Of a stretch of DNA of 64,000 nt, positions 36,801 through 48,600 are shown one piece after another; positions within the stretch are counted from its first letter, which is position 1; each line of letters opens with the position of its first letter. The notes under the pieces were generated by a model. It was given only the letters and a program-made list of their open reading frames with translations, was not told the origin of the DNA and did no database searches. The stretch is from positions 3,046 through 67,045 of the forward strand of contig JAKUCV010007207.1 of NCBI GenBank assembly GCA_028386065.3, read 5' to 3'. The position numbers were made by a program, and so were the translations under genes. The DNA comes from Turnera subulata. Lineage: Eukaryota; Streptophyta; Magnoliopsida; Malpighiales; Passifloraceae.

Positions 36801-38524
36801 TGCCGGATCTTCACAGATCATAAGAGTCTCAAGTACATCATGACTCAGAAGGAACTTAACCTGCGACAAAGACGTTGGGTTGAGTTACTGAATGATTATG
36901 ATTGTACTATTGAGTATCACCCTGGGAAAGCTAATGTTGTAGCAGATGCTTTAAGCTGGAGACAACCAGAAGATGCTTCCACGACCTACTCGATGTCCTC
37001 ACTCATCGAGTTAAGGAAGATGGGAGTTGATTTGTCAGTTGATGAGACTGGAGCTTTGTTGACCCATATTGAAGTCAAGTCTAACCTGAGAGGCTGGATT
37101 GTGGAATTACAGGATGGAGATCCCGACTTGATCAAGCTGAAGGAAGCAGTCCATAGTGGGAAGGAAGACAAGTTTCGCATAGCTGAGGATAGTGCATTGA
37201 TGCTGGGGAAACGTTTATGTGTACCTAGTGTTGGTGACCTACGTAGCCAGATTTTGGAAGAAGGACATATGACGCCGTATGCTATGCACCTTGGGAGCAC
37301 CAAGATGTACCAGAACTTGAGGAGTCATTTCTGGTGGCCACGTATGGAGAAGGATGTAGCCGAGTATGTGGCTAAGTGTATCACTTGTCAGCAAGTTAAA
37401 GCCAAGCATCAGGCTCCAGCAGGGAAGATGAGATCGTTGTCAGTGCCAGAGTGGAAGTGGGAGATGATCACTATGGGTTTTGTGGTTGGATTACCGTTGA
37501 CCCGGAGACAGCATGATGCCATCTGGGTTATCGTTGATTGACTTACAAAATCAGCTCATTTTCTCCCCATCCGACAGACAGATACCTTGGATAAGTTGGA
37601 GAAACAGTATGTTGCAGAGATCGTGATACTTCATGGGATTCCTAAGTCTATAGTCTCAGACAGAGATCCGAAATTCACATCACGGTTTTGGAAGAGTTTG
37701 CAAGCAGCTTTGGGGACGAAGCTGAGTTTCAGTTCTGCATTTCATCCTCAGACCGACGGACAGTCAGAGAGGACTATTCAGACGCTGGAGGACATGTTAA
37801 GGGCTTGTTGGTTCTTAATTTCAGTGGGAGCTGGGATCAGTATTTGTCTTTAGCGGAGTTCGCCTACAACAACAGTTTTCATTCCAGCATTGGCATGCCA
37901 CCGTTTGAGGCTCTTTACGGAAGGAAATGCCGAAGTCCAGTATGTTGGGATGAAGAAGGTCTCCGTTTGATTGTGGGACCAGATTTGGTTAAGCAGACTG
38001 TTGACAAGATTCAGGTAGTTAAGCAGAGTATAAGAGCAGCAGAGGACCGACAGAAGAGTTATGCTGATAAGCATCGTCGTGAGATGGAGTACCAAGTGGG
38101 AGAGAAAGTTTTCCTCCGAGTTGCACCATGGAAGGGTGTTATCAGATTTGGGGAAAGAGGGAAGCTGAGTCCCAGGTATATCGGACCATATGAGATCATG
38201 GAAAAGGTTGGACCCTTGGCGTACAGATTGTCCTTACCAGAGGAGTTGTCCCGGATTCATGATGTGTTTCATGTTTCCATGTTGAGGAGGTACAGATCTG
38301 ATCCGAGTCATGTGGTTACTACAGCAGATGTTGAGTTCGCAGAGGATCTTATGTATATAGAATTGCCGGAGCAGATCCTTGCCCGAGAGGTCAGACAGTT
38401 GAGGAATCGAGTCATTCCTATGGTGAAACTCAAGTGGAGCAAGCACTATGCGAATGAGCCTACATGGGAAGTTGAGGAGCACATGCGTTCTCAGTATCCA
38501 CACCTGTTTACAGCACTGGAGTGA
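33900..38524 (+). pseudogene. Gypsy gag-pol polyprotein, inactivated
   Basis: One frame runs from ATG 33900 through gag and pol. Gag: retrotransposon capsid region (DAVDWWESTTRDMP ... NDYEIKFNRLSIYA), then a CCHC knuckle [14 protein letters not shown] near 34890. Protease: IDPSATHSF, where DSGATHSF is expected, so the catalytic DSG is lost. Reverse transcriptase: [10 protein letters not shown] and [14 protein letters not shown] (FIDD box). RNase [15 protein letters not shown]. Integrase: [20 protein letters not shown] with CITC, then SDRDPKFTSRFW and HPQTDGQSERTIQTL. The C-terminal chromodomain-like part is VKLKWSKHYANEPTWEVEEHM. Lesions: TAG at 33972, 34692, 34776 and 36033, TGA at 36777 and 37539, and a frameshift near 37808. 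The integrase 'MGFVVGLP' probably also lost its first catalytic Asp. Confidence 0.93.
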
Positions 38525-38558
38525 ATTTCGGGGACGATATTTTTTAAGGTGGGTAGGC

Positions 38559-41302
38559 TGTAACAACCCGAATAATTTTTACGTTTTTACCGGTATCGTA
38601 AAATTTATTTTACAGTCGTTTACCACTGAAATTATTCTTAGGTAATTAATTAATGGTAATTTATGCATCGGATTCCGAAACCGAGCCTTGTCCCACGCTC
38701 GGGATTTTTCTGCGGATTTTCCGGACCAAGTTGGAATTTTTCGGGTCCAGGAATCTTTAGAAAAGTCTGGATTAACCACGAGTTATCGGGCCAGAAATAA
38801 AGTCAAGGGGGTACATCAGTTATTTTCTAGTCCGGACAGAACCCGCATCACATGCTGCACAGTGTTAAGGCGGCCGCCGCCTTTCTCCTGTGAGGCATGT
38901 GAATGGATTGTTTAACCCGTGCCTCACCAGTACCACACCACTTGTTTTTTTTCCTCCTCACCATGTTCTTGTTTTTCCAGTATTCCACTATCACAGACCT
39001 GCCTACAACCCACAGCTTTCCTCTGCAAATCCCCGAACACCTTCACGCACCCAGATACCATTTTTCTGCCTGCAAACTTACACACAAAACCCATGCCAGA
39101 AAAATAATAAAATAACAAACATCATACACCCCAACCAATCAGGCGCCGCCACGTCATAGTCACCTTCCTCTCCTCCCACGGCTACTGTTCACGAGGGAGT
39201 GAACTGAGCCACCTCTCGCTCCACCACCCACGCCGTCGCCTTCTCCTCTCGGTCGCCGACTTGAGGAAACCATCGCCGCCCGCCCTTGCCGCACGACGCG
39301 CCGAAAACAGCCAAGGCCCGACGACCATTTCGTTTGGACCCGCCACCCGCGTTCTCTTCACCGCAGCGTCCCCTCGAAGTCGCCTGCACCTCCTGCTGCC
39401 GTTGCGACGCCGAACTGTGCCGCTGTTCTCGCGCCGTCGCCCCGCATACCGTCGAACCTGCGTGGATCCGGATTGAAGGTGAGCAGACCCGCTTTGTGTG
39501 GGTAAGACCCGGTCTCACGTGGGTCAACCTGGACGGATCTTGGGGCTGAGCCTGGGCTTAGGATCTACCCTGGGCTGCAGACCTGCAGGTTTGGTTTGGG
39601 CTCTGCGTTTGGGCCTGGGCTGACCTGCTGGGTTGAGTTCCAATGGTTGGGCTTAGCTATTGGCCCAGTCCAATTAATTAAAAAGAGGAAAATTTCTGGA
39701 AATAAAAAAAAATTTGAAAAGGGAATTAATTGGAAAAAAAATATGTATAAGGAAAATAAATATAATTCTGGAATAGCTTGGAAAATAAAAATAATTGGTA
39801 GAAAATAATATTTTTGGGAAAAATAAGCTATATATGGTATGATGATTATTTTGAAGAATAATTTTGGAAAGGGTATTATCAAAGTAGGTATTGTATAGGT
39901 ATACGTATAAGTATAGTATCATTTTTTACACCTAGAAATAAATGGTGAATTATGACGATAATAGAAATAACCCGGGGGAGTAACCGAGACGAGTCAGTAT
40001 TTATTTTCCGGCATACAGTAGTAGCATGACATTGCATATCACTAAGATACCTGAGGAACCGGACTTGGAGTCTGTGGGGCATTTCCAAACTTGATAGTCG
40101 GCTAAGGTGAGGATGGATAACCTTGGATATGTGCCTGTAATACTGTGTTTGATTTTGTTTTTTGATTGAGCTGCTGAATCGATTATTGGCTGTTATATGA
40201 TTGCCATGGAAATTGTTGATGATTATTGTTTGCTATTTAATTGCTGTGGATTTTGCCATGATGTTGCTGGAATGTGTTGTTGGATTGTGATATTGTGAGT
40301 AACCATTGAGCTGTTAATTGTGAGTAATTAGTGATATGAAATTGTCGGTTGGTTGAGCCTGAGAATTAATCTGAGATAATAAAAAGTTGGGTAATTGATG
40401 ATAGAGTAATGGAATTGGAATTAAATTTGAGATGATGATATAATTGTCACGTGGAAAGTAGTGGTACGACTTGATGGTTAGAGACTAGTTCTGTGGTGTC
40501 ATGGCCGGTTTGGTTGGTTGATGGGGATGTTGATCCCGGATTTGAGATATTGGGATGTTGATCCCGGATTGTTGATATTGGGATGTTGATCCCGGATGAG
40601 ATTGATATTGGGATGTTGATCCCGGATTGGTTGTTGTTGGGGATGTTGATCCCGGATTGTGTTTTGGCCTGGCATCCGGAATTAGTTAATAACCAGGTAC
40701 GACCCTAGCTTGTCCAGTGACGGGGCCCGAAAGATAAAATTGGTAATAAAAAAATAATAAGCATTCTTTTGGTCTTGGCTTTGTTAGGTTCTAGTGAGAT
40801 TCTTCTGTCGTGTTGTTTGTGTTGGATTCTTCTGTTGTGTTGGTTGTGTTACTTCGAAAGTATTACGGTTGATTATATATCTCTGTTTATCCTTCGTCGG
40901 TGAGCACTTCGGACTCACCCCTCGCCTGCGGGGTTTCATCCCGTAGGTTTGGTTGCTTCGTAGTTCAGGTACGATGTACGTTGGCTGCTGCTTTTTTTTC
41001 CACCTGACTCCGGATCCATACCTCCGCTGCATGTGCATTAAAGTCTTCCGCTGCTGTGTCGTATATGTTGCTATGTTGCTGCTATCCTTTATTGCTTTGG
41101 TGTTGTCAATTTGAGTTATGTTGCTGTTAATACGAGTGGATTGAATAATGGTCCCCGAGTATGGGCGACAACTGTAATACGGTGTGCTGTTGTATTTGGA
41201 TTTTATGTGTAGTATTTTACTGTAATGTATTGCTTGAGCTGTTAATAAGAATAGTTTCGGCACGTTTTACTGTGTATGGTAAATAGGGGTCGAGACGTTT
41301 CA
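38559..41302 (+). repeat. 3' LTR of the Gypsy element
   Basis: About 2.74 kb, nearly the same as the 5' LTR apart from scattered substitutions and three visible indels (near 38790, 39367 and 40043). A purine-rich stretch just upstream (ttaaggtgggtaggc, 38544-38558) is the expected plus-strand primer. Confidence 0.93.
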
Positions 41303-42143
41303 CGAACTTTCTTTTTCCAGAAATAATTTAGTACGAACTTAGTTGCACTCTAAAAGTGAAATGCCAATTAGATGAGAAATTTTAAGGTGGGGACTTCCAT
41401 GTTTGATTAGCAGTGAATCAAATCTTAGATTTGATTATACTAAGAATAATTTAACCATTTAAGTATAGAAAATAAATGTACAGATTTATTTCCTAAATAA
41501 TACACAATAAATTAAGAAAATAAATAAATTATAAGAGAGAAAGAGGGAACCATTAAGGTATATTGGAGAAATAAATGAACCTGTAACAGGGAAAATGAAT
41601 ATTTATTTATTATCATAACCAGGTGGTGTACAACTTGGAGAGTCCAACTATAAAATTTCTACCAATTAGAAAAGTAGATATACCAAGAAATATAAAGTTT
41701 TGTTTTTTTGGTAGAGTAAAAATAAAAAGTTTTCACAATAAGAAAGAAATAAAAATGTTAAATGTTGGTTTCTTCTCATAGAAGATGACTTGAAAATAAG
41801 TAAGGGGTCCCCTTATTTTTTAAAATTATATTGCTTATAAATTTTCCTAATTTGCACGGGTCATATTGAGTTTGAATTAATCATGCCCGCAAAATCTCTA
41901 TCTATAAAAAGATGAACAAACAATACAAAAAAAAATTCAAGAGAAATGAATGAAGAAGTAACAAAGTAGGTAAATAAATGGGTAAGCATCATTGGTCTTT
42001 GGATCTGCGACTGAAATATTTTCATGGTTGGTCTTTCTATTTGGATTACATGGATCATACATCAATATTATTTTATAACAACCAAAAGCAACTAAAACAA
42101 GCTGATGTAAACTAAAATGTCCAGCATAGGGGACTATAACTAA
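41303..42143. other. AT-rich spacer right of the Gypsy element
   Basis: No gene or mobile element is recognised. The segment continues the sequence interrupted at 30979 and leads into the 3' flank of the MADS gene. Confidence 0.4.
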
Positions 42144-42805
42144 TTACTCATTAAGGAGTTTTCCCTTTCCTTTAGGATCTGCTATGGAAAGATTTTCGTG
42201 ATTAGTCTCTGTATTTGGATTACAAGTGAATGGGTCAGACATCATATCGGTATTAGGATCAACTGGAGGAGCCGGCAGAGAACTGGGTTCTCCATTTTTC
42301 CTCTTAGCACGATTCCTTTGCAGGTTGATATGGAGATTTTTTATTCTTTCCTCCAATTCAACCAATCCATCTTTGCTAAGTTGGTCGTCTTTCACATCCC
42401 ACCATCCTTTATAGTCTTTTCCTTTGAGTTTTCCTTTGAGAATTTTAGTTTTTTTTTTCTCTTCTTCAAGACTACGAAGGAGCTCGTTGTATTGCCTGTT
42501 GAAGTCATCCCTCCTTATTTGCCGATGAGTCTCGACACTAGAATGAGCTTGATCGACGTTTGCTGGCGGATGTCTACCTAGGAAGCGATTAGCCATATTT
42601 TCAATAGAGGAAGTAGCAAATGAAAATGGTTTACCAGCAGGTGAAAATATCACAACTCCAACTTCAGCGCCCGTAAGTGTGGAGAGCTCGCTAGCCTTTT
42701 TATAGATGCCAGACTTGCGTTTTGAGAAGATAATCAATTTATTTTTTTTTTATCGATTTCCTTCAAGTCTATCTTTTGTTTTCCTTTAGTTTGTCTTTCC
42801 GACAT
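42144..42805 (-). pseudogene. Type I (M-alpha, AGL62-like) MADS-box gene with a one-base frameshift
   Basis: MADS transcription factors bind CArG-box DNA as dimers in the nucleus; the type I group acts mainly in female gametophyte and endosperm. ATG at 42805 opens MSERQTKGKQKIDLKEIDKK and then meets a stop after an A(10) run (42742-42751). From there another frame continues with LIIFSKRKSGIYKKASEL, then TGAEVGVVIFSP and SFATSSIENMANRFLGR, a full MADS core. It goes on into a coiled-coil region with WWDVKDDQLSKDGLVELEERI and ends at 42144. Eleven A would keep the domain in one frame and at the usual spacing, so one A has been lost, or was miscalled in a homopolymer. With that single change about 220 residues would be coded. 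A TATA-like sequence lies on the minus strand at 42964-42955. No intron is needed, as is usual for type I genes. Confidence 0.85.
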
Positions 42806-43243
42806 ATTGAAAAATTGCAAAGGAGAGCTAGACTTTTTTTTTTAGGAGAACTAGACTTTTTGAGAACCGAGGAGAACTAGACTTTAAATGAGAAAATAGT
42901 GCAAAAGAAAAAAAAGCTTTGTTGGATGTTGATGTGTTGAACTACACTTGACTGGTATATATAGCTGAATAATTTTAGTTTTTTTTTCTTTCCATAAGCT
43001 AAAGGATTGATTTATGGGCAGTTAGTTGCTTTTTTGGCTATTTAAATCTCCTTAATCACTTTCAAATTTTACATAAAAATCTTTATATACCATATTTTTC
43101 TATGTTAGACAACCTCAGTATAAAACTAGTCTAGATTTGTTTAGGAGTTGTTTAATAAGGTCAATGCTTACTCTCCTCCTACTCTTCCACTGATAGGATT
43201 ATTATCAAGAGGACGGGAAAGGAAAAAAGTATAATAAAGTAGG

Positions 43244-43430
43244 AAAATAAATCCTCTATCCAAAGAAAGTAAATCCTTTTTTTAGGATGTGTCATGAATG
43301 TATGGAAGTAAATCCTCCATCAAAGGAAACTAAATCCTTTTATACTAGAATGTGTCATGAATGCATGGTAGTAAATCCTACATTGAAGGAAAGTAAATCC
43401 TCTTATATGAATGTGTAGATGTATGACTAA
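43244..43430. repeat. Three ~60-bp tandem units (aaatcct...gaatg)
   Basis: Three imperfect head-to-tail units, each with 'taaatcct', 'aagtaaatcct', a T-rich stretch and '(a)atgtgtcatgaatgcatgg' or its variant. The last unit is decayed. They lie between the two MADS copies. No function is apparent. Confidence 0.8.
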
Positions 43431-43819
43431 TTAATATTCACACAAAAAAATATTAATTAATTAATAGGCAAAGCTGTTGTCATGGTTTGAATTGTAAAAA
43501 AAACAAATTTTATCAAGTTAAGCTTACATAAAAGTTCCTAACATCATAGTTTTTATTACTGTTGCACTCCACGAGACTCCTACCATAGATTTTCAAGTTG
43601 GAATATGGGAAATAATTAACACAAATTGTTGGAAAAAAATTAAATCAAATTGAAATATCGCTAATTTATTATTTTTGACCAAGAAAAGGGATGAAGCATG
43701 GATCTATGTAAGACATATATTCCATTATTTGTAATTATTTTTCCTATTAGCATCTTTTTCTTCCTCTTGGCCTCAACTATAGGATGAGTTTGGTCAATGC
43801 TTACCGATAGTTATCTTCA

Positions 43820-43975
43820 TCAAAAGCGGTTGGCCACAAATGCAACTTCAACCCCAGTATAAACAAGCCTGGAAACTTCTGTTCTGAAAACATAATCAAC
43901 TTATTATCTTCTTTGAGAAGCTTCTTTGTATCTATTTTTTTTTCTCTTGATTTTTCTCTTGACATTAGGATCAAA
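43820..43975 (-). pseudogene. Decayed second MADS-box copy
   Basis: From ATG at 43975 the minus strand reads MSREKSREKKIDTKKLLKED then NKLIMFSEQKFPG, the first half of a MADS domain with the same spacing as the neighbour at 42805. After a frame change it picks up TGVEVAFV, then a deletion joins it to ANRF (matching MANRF of the other copy). Everything downstream is gone. About 190 bases upstream (43985-44165) resemble the upstream region of the first copy (42890-43075), including a minus-strand TATA-like stretch at 44083-44073. This indicates an old tandem gene duplication. Confidence 0.75.
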
Positions 43976-44619
43976 AAGCAAAGGAGAAAATTGATTTCAA
44001 TCTAAAAGAGAAAGATAGTACAAATGAAAAGAAAATAGTAGGTATATAAAATGGGTTGAACTTTGATTGACTTATATATAGGGCGAGAATTGTGATACGT
44101 TACTTAAGAGTTATTTTATAAAGAGCTAATTGTTTTTTTGGCAATTAAATCTTCTAAATCACTATTTGAAATCCGAGACACTATTCGTGCGTTATTTAGG
44201 AATTGTTTAATTAGCTACGTCATTGTTTATCTAATCTATTAGTCATGCAATATCTTACGTCATTACTTATCTAATCATACTTTACTAATAATAGAACACT
44301 AAATGTCTAAACATTATGACCTTACGAGTAATAATTGGCAAACTCGAGAAAGTTATTGTACTGATGATTTAGCCATCAGGTGTTTACAAATATATAGAGA
44401 TAATTTTGCCCATTGGAATTTGTCCATTGGAGTTATTTAGAAGGTTATTTCGATGACTATGAGAATGATATTCGAGAATTTATTTCCTTTTTGGTTTATC
44501 ATGTGCTCTTAGGACACTTATAAAAAAACCCTTACAAATATGTAAAGATCTTGTAATAATAACATAATATTGACATTATTGATAACTATACTAGTCTAGG
44601 TTTTCATAAATATTATCCT
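43976..44619. other. Spacer between MADS relic and Copia relic
   Basis: The first ~190 bases are the duplicated MADS upstream region. The rest is AT-rich; part could be the LTR side of the Copia relic that begins at 44620, but no matching LTR pair is visible. Confidence 0.4.
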
Positions 44620-44866
44620 TTACATGCCTCTCAACCTAAGCAGCCAAAGATTGGATGTTAAAGGTTGTTTTGAAGAAACCTAAATCGAGAGCCGGATAAA
44701 CTCATCGTCAAGGTATCAGCTTGTTGCCGAGGGGTATGAACATAGTTGATGGTGATTCAGCCACTTTGAGCAAGATCACAAACAAAATGTAGATCAATCT
44801 CGATATGCCTGGTTCGAGCATGCTGAACTGGATTCATAGCCATGTAGGTGGCACTGATATTATCAT
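44620..44866 (-). pseudogene. Ty1/Copia RNase H relic, downstream half
   Basis: The minus strand reads [18 protein letters not shown] then [17 protein letters not shown], a stop, then ITINYVHTPRQQADTLTM and a tail ending near LRGM and a stop. This is the conserved C-terminal part of Copia RNase H (DNxSAxxxxxNPVxHARTKHIEID). It is broken by stops. Its upstream half lies at 52607-52700, separated by a MITE and an hAT element that inserted at the DNISA codons. Confidence 0.85.
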
Positions 44867-45225
44867 TGTTGTCAAGCCCAGACTGGCCCGATCAGTTGAA
44901 CCTGAGTAATCGTGACTCGGAGGCAATTTCAGGTTTTTACCCCTCCGAGTTATAGCATCTAAAGACCGGTCGGGTCTTGGCCGGTTCTCTGGGTCTTTCG
45001 GGTTTAGTGACCCATTTTCGGTTCTTGCCGGGTTAAGAATAAAAAATTTCATAATTTTATCTTAGTTGGGCCATGGTTAGACCTTTATTGGATCATTTCT
45101 AAAAAAAATGAATTTTCACTATTAGTTCTAATATCGGCCAGACCAATTGAATCCTCAATTAGACCTCTAAACCTGCGACCCAACCATTATAAAGGCTCAA
45201 TGGCCGGTCCGGGTTTAATAACATT
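44867..45225. mobile_element. Small TIR element (MITE), ~360 bp
   Basis: The ends are imperfect inverted repeats: TGTTGTCAAGCCCAGACTGG at left against TGTTATTAAACCCGGACCGG as the complement of the right end; over 22 bases 17 match and all differences are transitions. The direct repeat tgatattatcat flanks it at 44855-44866 and 45226-45237; the exact edge is uncertain by two bases. No open frame. Superfamily is uncertain (hAT or Mutator-like, given the 9-12 bp duplication). Confidence 0.75.
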
Positions 45226-45652
45226 TGATATTATCATAATTAGGGATGGCAATTTTTCCGGGTCTACCCAATATCCACCCGAAATCTGCTTTTACGGGTA
45301 CGGTATCACCCGACTTTGACTGGGTAAAAAAGGATAGGGTATTATCCAGACCCAAGTTGACCAGGTCTGGATAGGGTCCTGGTCTAGGTATGGGTCTAGG
45401 TTCTACCCTACCCGTTAGACCTGATCTATTATAATACTCTAAAATTTATAACCCTATTATAAAAATCAACTTGAGTTTCTTTTTTTTGTTTCTTTTATGC
45501 TTTTCCACTCACCTCCTTTTCTTTTTATATTGAACAACTTATACTATGTTACTATTTTATAACAATCCTATAACTGGCGAAGAAGAAAATAAGTATTCAA
45601 TATTAATTTACATTTTTAACTTATTATTTTTTTTGAACACAAAGTGATTCCA

Positions 45653-48600
45653 TTACTTGGGTTGCAAGCAGTAAGTCCCGCTGCAGCAGTTCATACAGAG
45701 GGGGTGGTGGGTTAGAGACCCATACAAGAGGACATGTACCCTTTCTGCTTGCTTTGGCAAGCAACAACATCTAGCTACAAAAGTAAAAATACAGGAGTTG
45801 AAACAGGATTGGAGATGTAGAATTTCATCCAGTAGTGCATTCAAATCCCAATTCTGGAGTTGTTGTTGAAGACAAAATTAGATAGCTTGCAGTGAATCAG
45901 ATTCCAGAATTACGTCAGGGAGATGGAGAGATGCGGCAAGACGCAGGCCCTCCCTAATTGCTAATAACTCCCCGGATAACGCAGTGTTAGCAAGCATCCT
46001 CAGCACTTTCCTGTCAACTACCAAACCCGACGAGGTCCTAAGAACCAGGCCAATACCAGCGAAGCAGGAACTCACTTTGAAGGACACATCACAGTTGATT
46101 TTGATAAAACCCGGACCTGGTGGCTGCCATAAAGTTGGCTGAGCTAAAGGAGTGCTTCATGGTTGTTGGTTCGATATATAAATATTCAAACCAATCCCAT
46201 TGAATTCTCTGACTTGAGATAAAGCTTTTTGCATGATCCTAACAGGGTCTACGGCATGCCCATTGAAGATGAATCCGTTTCTGCATTTCCAAATCTCCCA
46301 CATGAGGTAAGCAGTCATAGAGAGAACCTCCTGGGATTGCGTATATGTGTCATTAGAAATTTGCCAAAACCAGCTTTTCAAACCTGCAAAACCATGCACT
46401 GAGGGGCTGTATCCAAGAGGGCTAGCAAACCAAACCAGACGGGCCCAGTTGCAAAAGAAAACCAAGTGCTCAACGGTCTCAGCCTCTTCTTCACAGATTA
46501 GACATTGTCTATTAGAGCCTAACCGCCTCCGATAAAGATTGTTCCTAACTGCAATGCCATTGTGGCAAGCTTACCAGAGGAAGTTTTTTACTTTTGGCAC
46601 AACTTTTATTTTTCATAGTTTCTTCCAAGGCTGCTAAGTTGTAGGAGAGGACGATGAACCATGTGATACAGTACCTTCAGGCAGAGATGCTGCATTTAAG
46701 ACATTATATGCTGACTTCACCGAGTAAACACCCCTCTTTTCCCAGTGCCAGAAAAGCCTATCCTCTTTCTGTCTTCGACCAATAGGGATCCTAAAGATAG
46801 CCTTTGCATTTGTGTGCGTGAACAAAGAGGACACAAGGTCCCTTTTCCAGGTCCTGATTCCTTGATCAATGAGTTTCAAAACCCATACCAGTATGACATC
46901 TAAGGGTCTGGCCGAGGCTATAGAAAAATTTTTGATCCCCGGTATCCACCTGTGGTCCCAAATCCGAATAGCATCATCGTTGCCCACATTCCAGCGTAAA
47001 CCAGTTTCCAACACATATCGAGAATCCAAAATACTGGCCTATGCCCAAGATGCCCTGTACCCTTTTTTTGCATTTAAGAAATCCCCGTTGGGGAAATATA
47101 ACCCCTTCATGATGCGTGCCTATAAATCCTATGGGTGCTTTAATAGCCTCCATGCCTGCTTTGCCAGAAGGGCGTCATTGAACAAGAAGAAATCCCTAAA
47201 GCCCCAGCCGCTGATGGCTTTAGGTTTTAGCATTTCTTCCCATTTGATCCAATAAAGACTGTTTTTTTATGGAGGTTTCCCACCAGAATTTTTTTATAAG
47301 AACATTAATGGACTCACTGAAGGTTTTGGGAAAGCGAAAACACGACATGACATACGTTGGGATGGCTTGTATGATGGCCTTGATCAAAACTTCTTTTCAT
47401 GCTTGAGATAAGATGATCTGCTTCCAACTTTGGACTTTTGAATTACCCCATTCGGTTGGGAGACCAAGGTATTTCTCCCCCGGTGTAGCCTCCACCAAAC
47501 CCAATTCCTGGAGCACCTCCACACGGACCTCCGGGGGTGTATTCTTGCTGAAGGTGACACAAATTTTTTGAAGATTAATCTTCTGTCCGGAAGCTCCATT
47601 GTATGGGTTGAGAATTCGGGTGAATGCTGCGGCTTCCTTCTGGTTACATTTTCCGAATAGTAAAGTGTCATCAGCAAAAAGTGCATGGGAAATGGCTGGG
47701 CAGGACTTGGTTATATTGTATCCGTTAATCGCTTTAACCTACACAGCATGAGAAATCATTCTAGATAGAGAGTCAGAAACAATAATGGATAAATATGGAG
47801 ACAGTGGGTCTCCCTGTCTCAAGCCTCGCGTGGGATGGATGATATGAGTTGGTTCTCCATTAATTATTATATGATATGTAACTGTTTTTACACATTGCAT
47901 AATAAGCTGGATTCCCTTCTCATAAAATCCAAGTTTCCTTAACACACACTCTAGAAAAAACCATTCAATTCTATCGTAGGCTTTGTTCATGTTTATTTTA
48001 ATTGCCATATTATGCTTCTTCCCTCGTTTTGCTAATCTCAAACCATGGTAAGCCTCATGCGTAATAAGAATATTATCCTGGATGCATCTTCCAGGAATTA
48101 ATGTAGCTTGGTGGGGGGTAATAAGGCTTGACAGGGTTTATTTTAAGCAGTTAACTAAGGTTTTAGAGATGACTTTGTATGTGTAATTGCACAAGCTAAT
48201 AGGTCTTAGCTGATTTACAGACTCAGGGGTTTTGACTTTTAGAAAGAGCACCACATTTTTGTTCTTCAGTTCCTTGAGTAGGAAGCCACTCTGGAAAAAA
48301 ACTTTGCACTACCTTAGTTACATCCACATGGACAATATCCCAGAAAGTTTGAAAGAATACTCCTGAATAGCCATCAGGCCTTGGTGCTCTGAGAGCACCT
48401 AACTCAAAAGCAGCTTGCTTGATCTCTTGTTGAGTTGGTATCTTGCATAGATCCTCATTCAAAGATGGTGAAACCAGAGTCGGGATGAAGCTAAGCACCT
48501 CCTCCACATTTTGGGTCCCCTCGGATGTAAATAGGGTGGTGAAGTGATTTGTAATAAGATCCTTAAGCTGCACTTTATCACTCACCCAATTATTATTACC

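Larger units (their letters stand above)
30980..41302 (+). mobile_element. Complete Ty3/Gypsy chromodomain-type LTR retrotransposon, 10.3 kb
   Basis: Two long direct repeats, 30980-33772 and 38559-41302, both start TGTAACA and end GTTTCA. They enclose gag-pol in the usual Gypsy order (protease, reverse transcriptase, RNase H, integrase). Flanking bases are cggac (30975-30979) and cgaac (41303-41307), a 5-bp target duplication with one change. The long LTRs and a C-terminal chromodomain-like segment after integrase place it with chromoviruses of the Tekay/Del kind. Genes are broken by stops and a frameshift, so it cannot move on its own. Confidence 0.93.
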
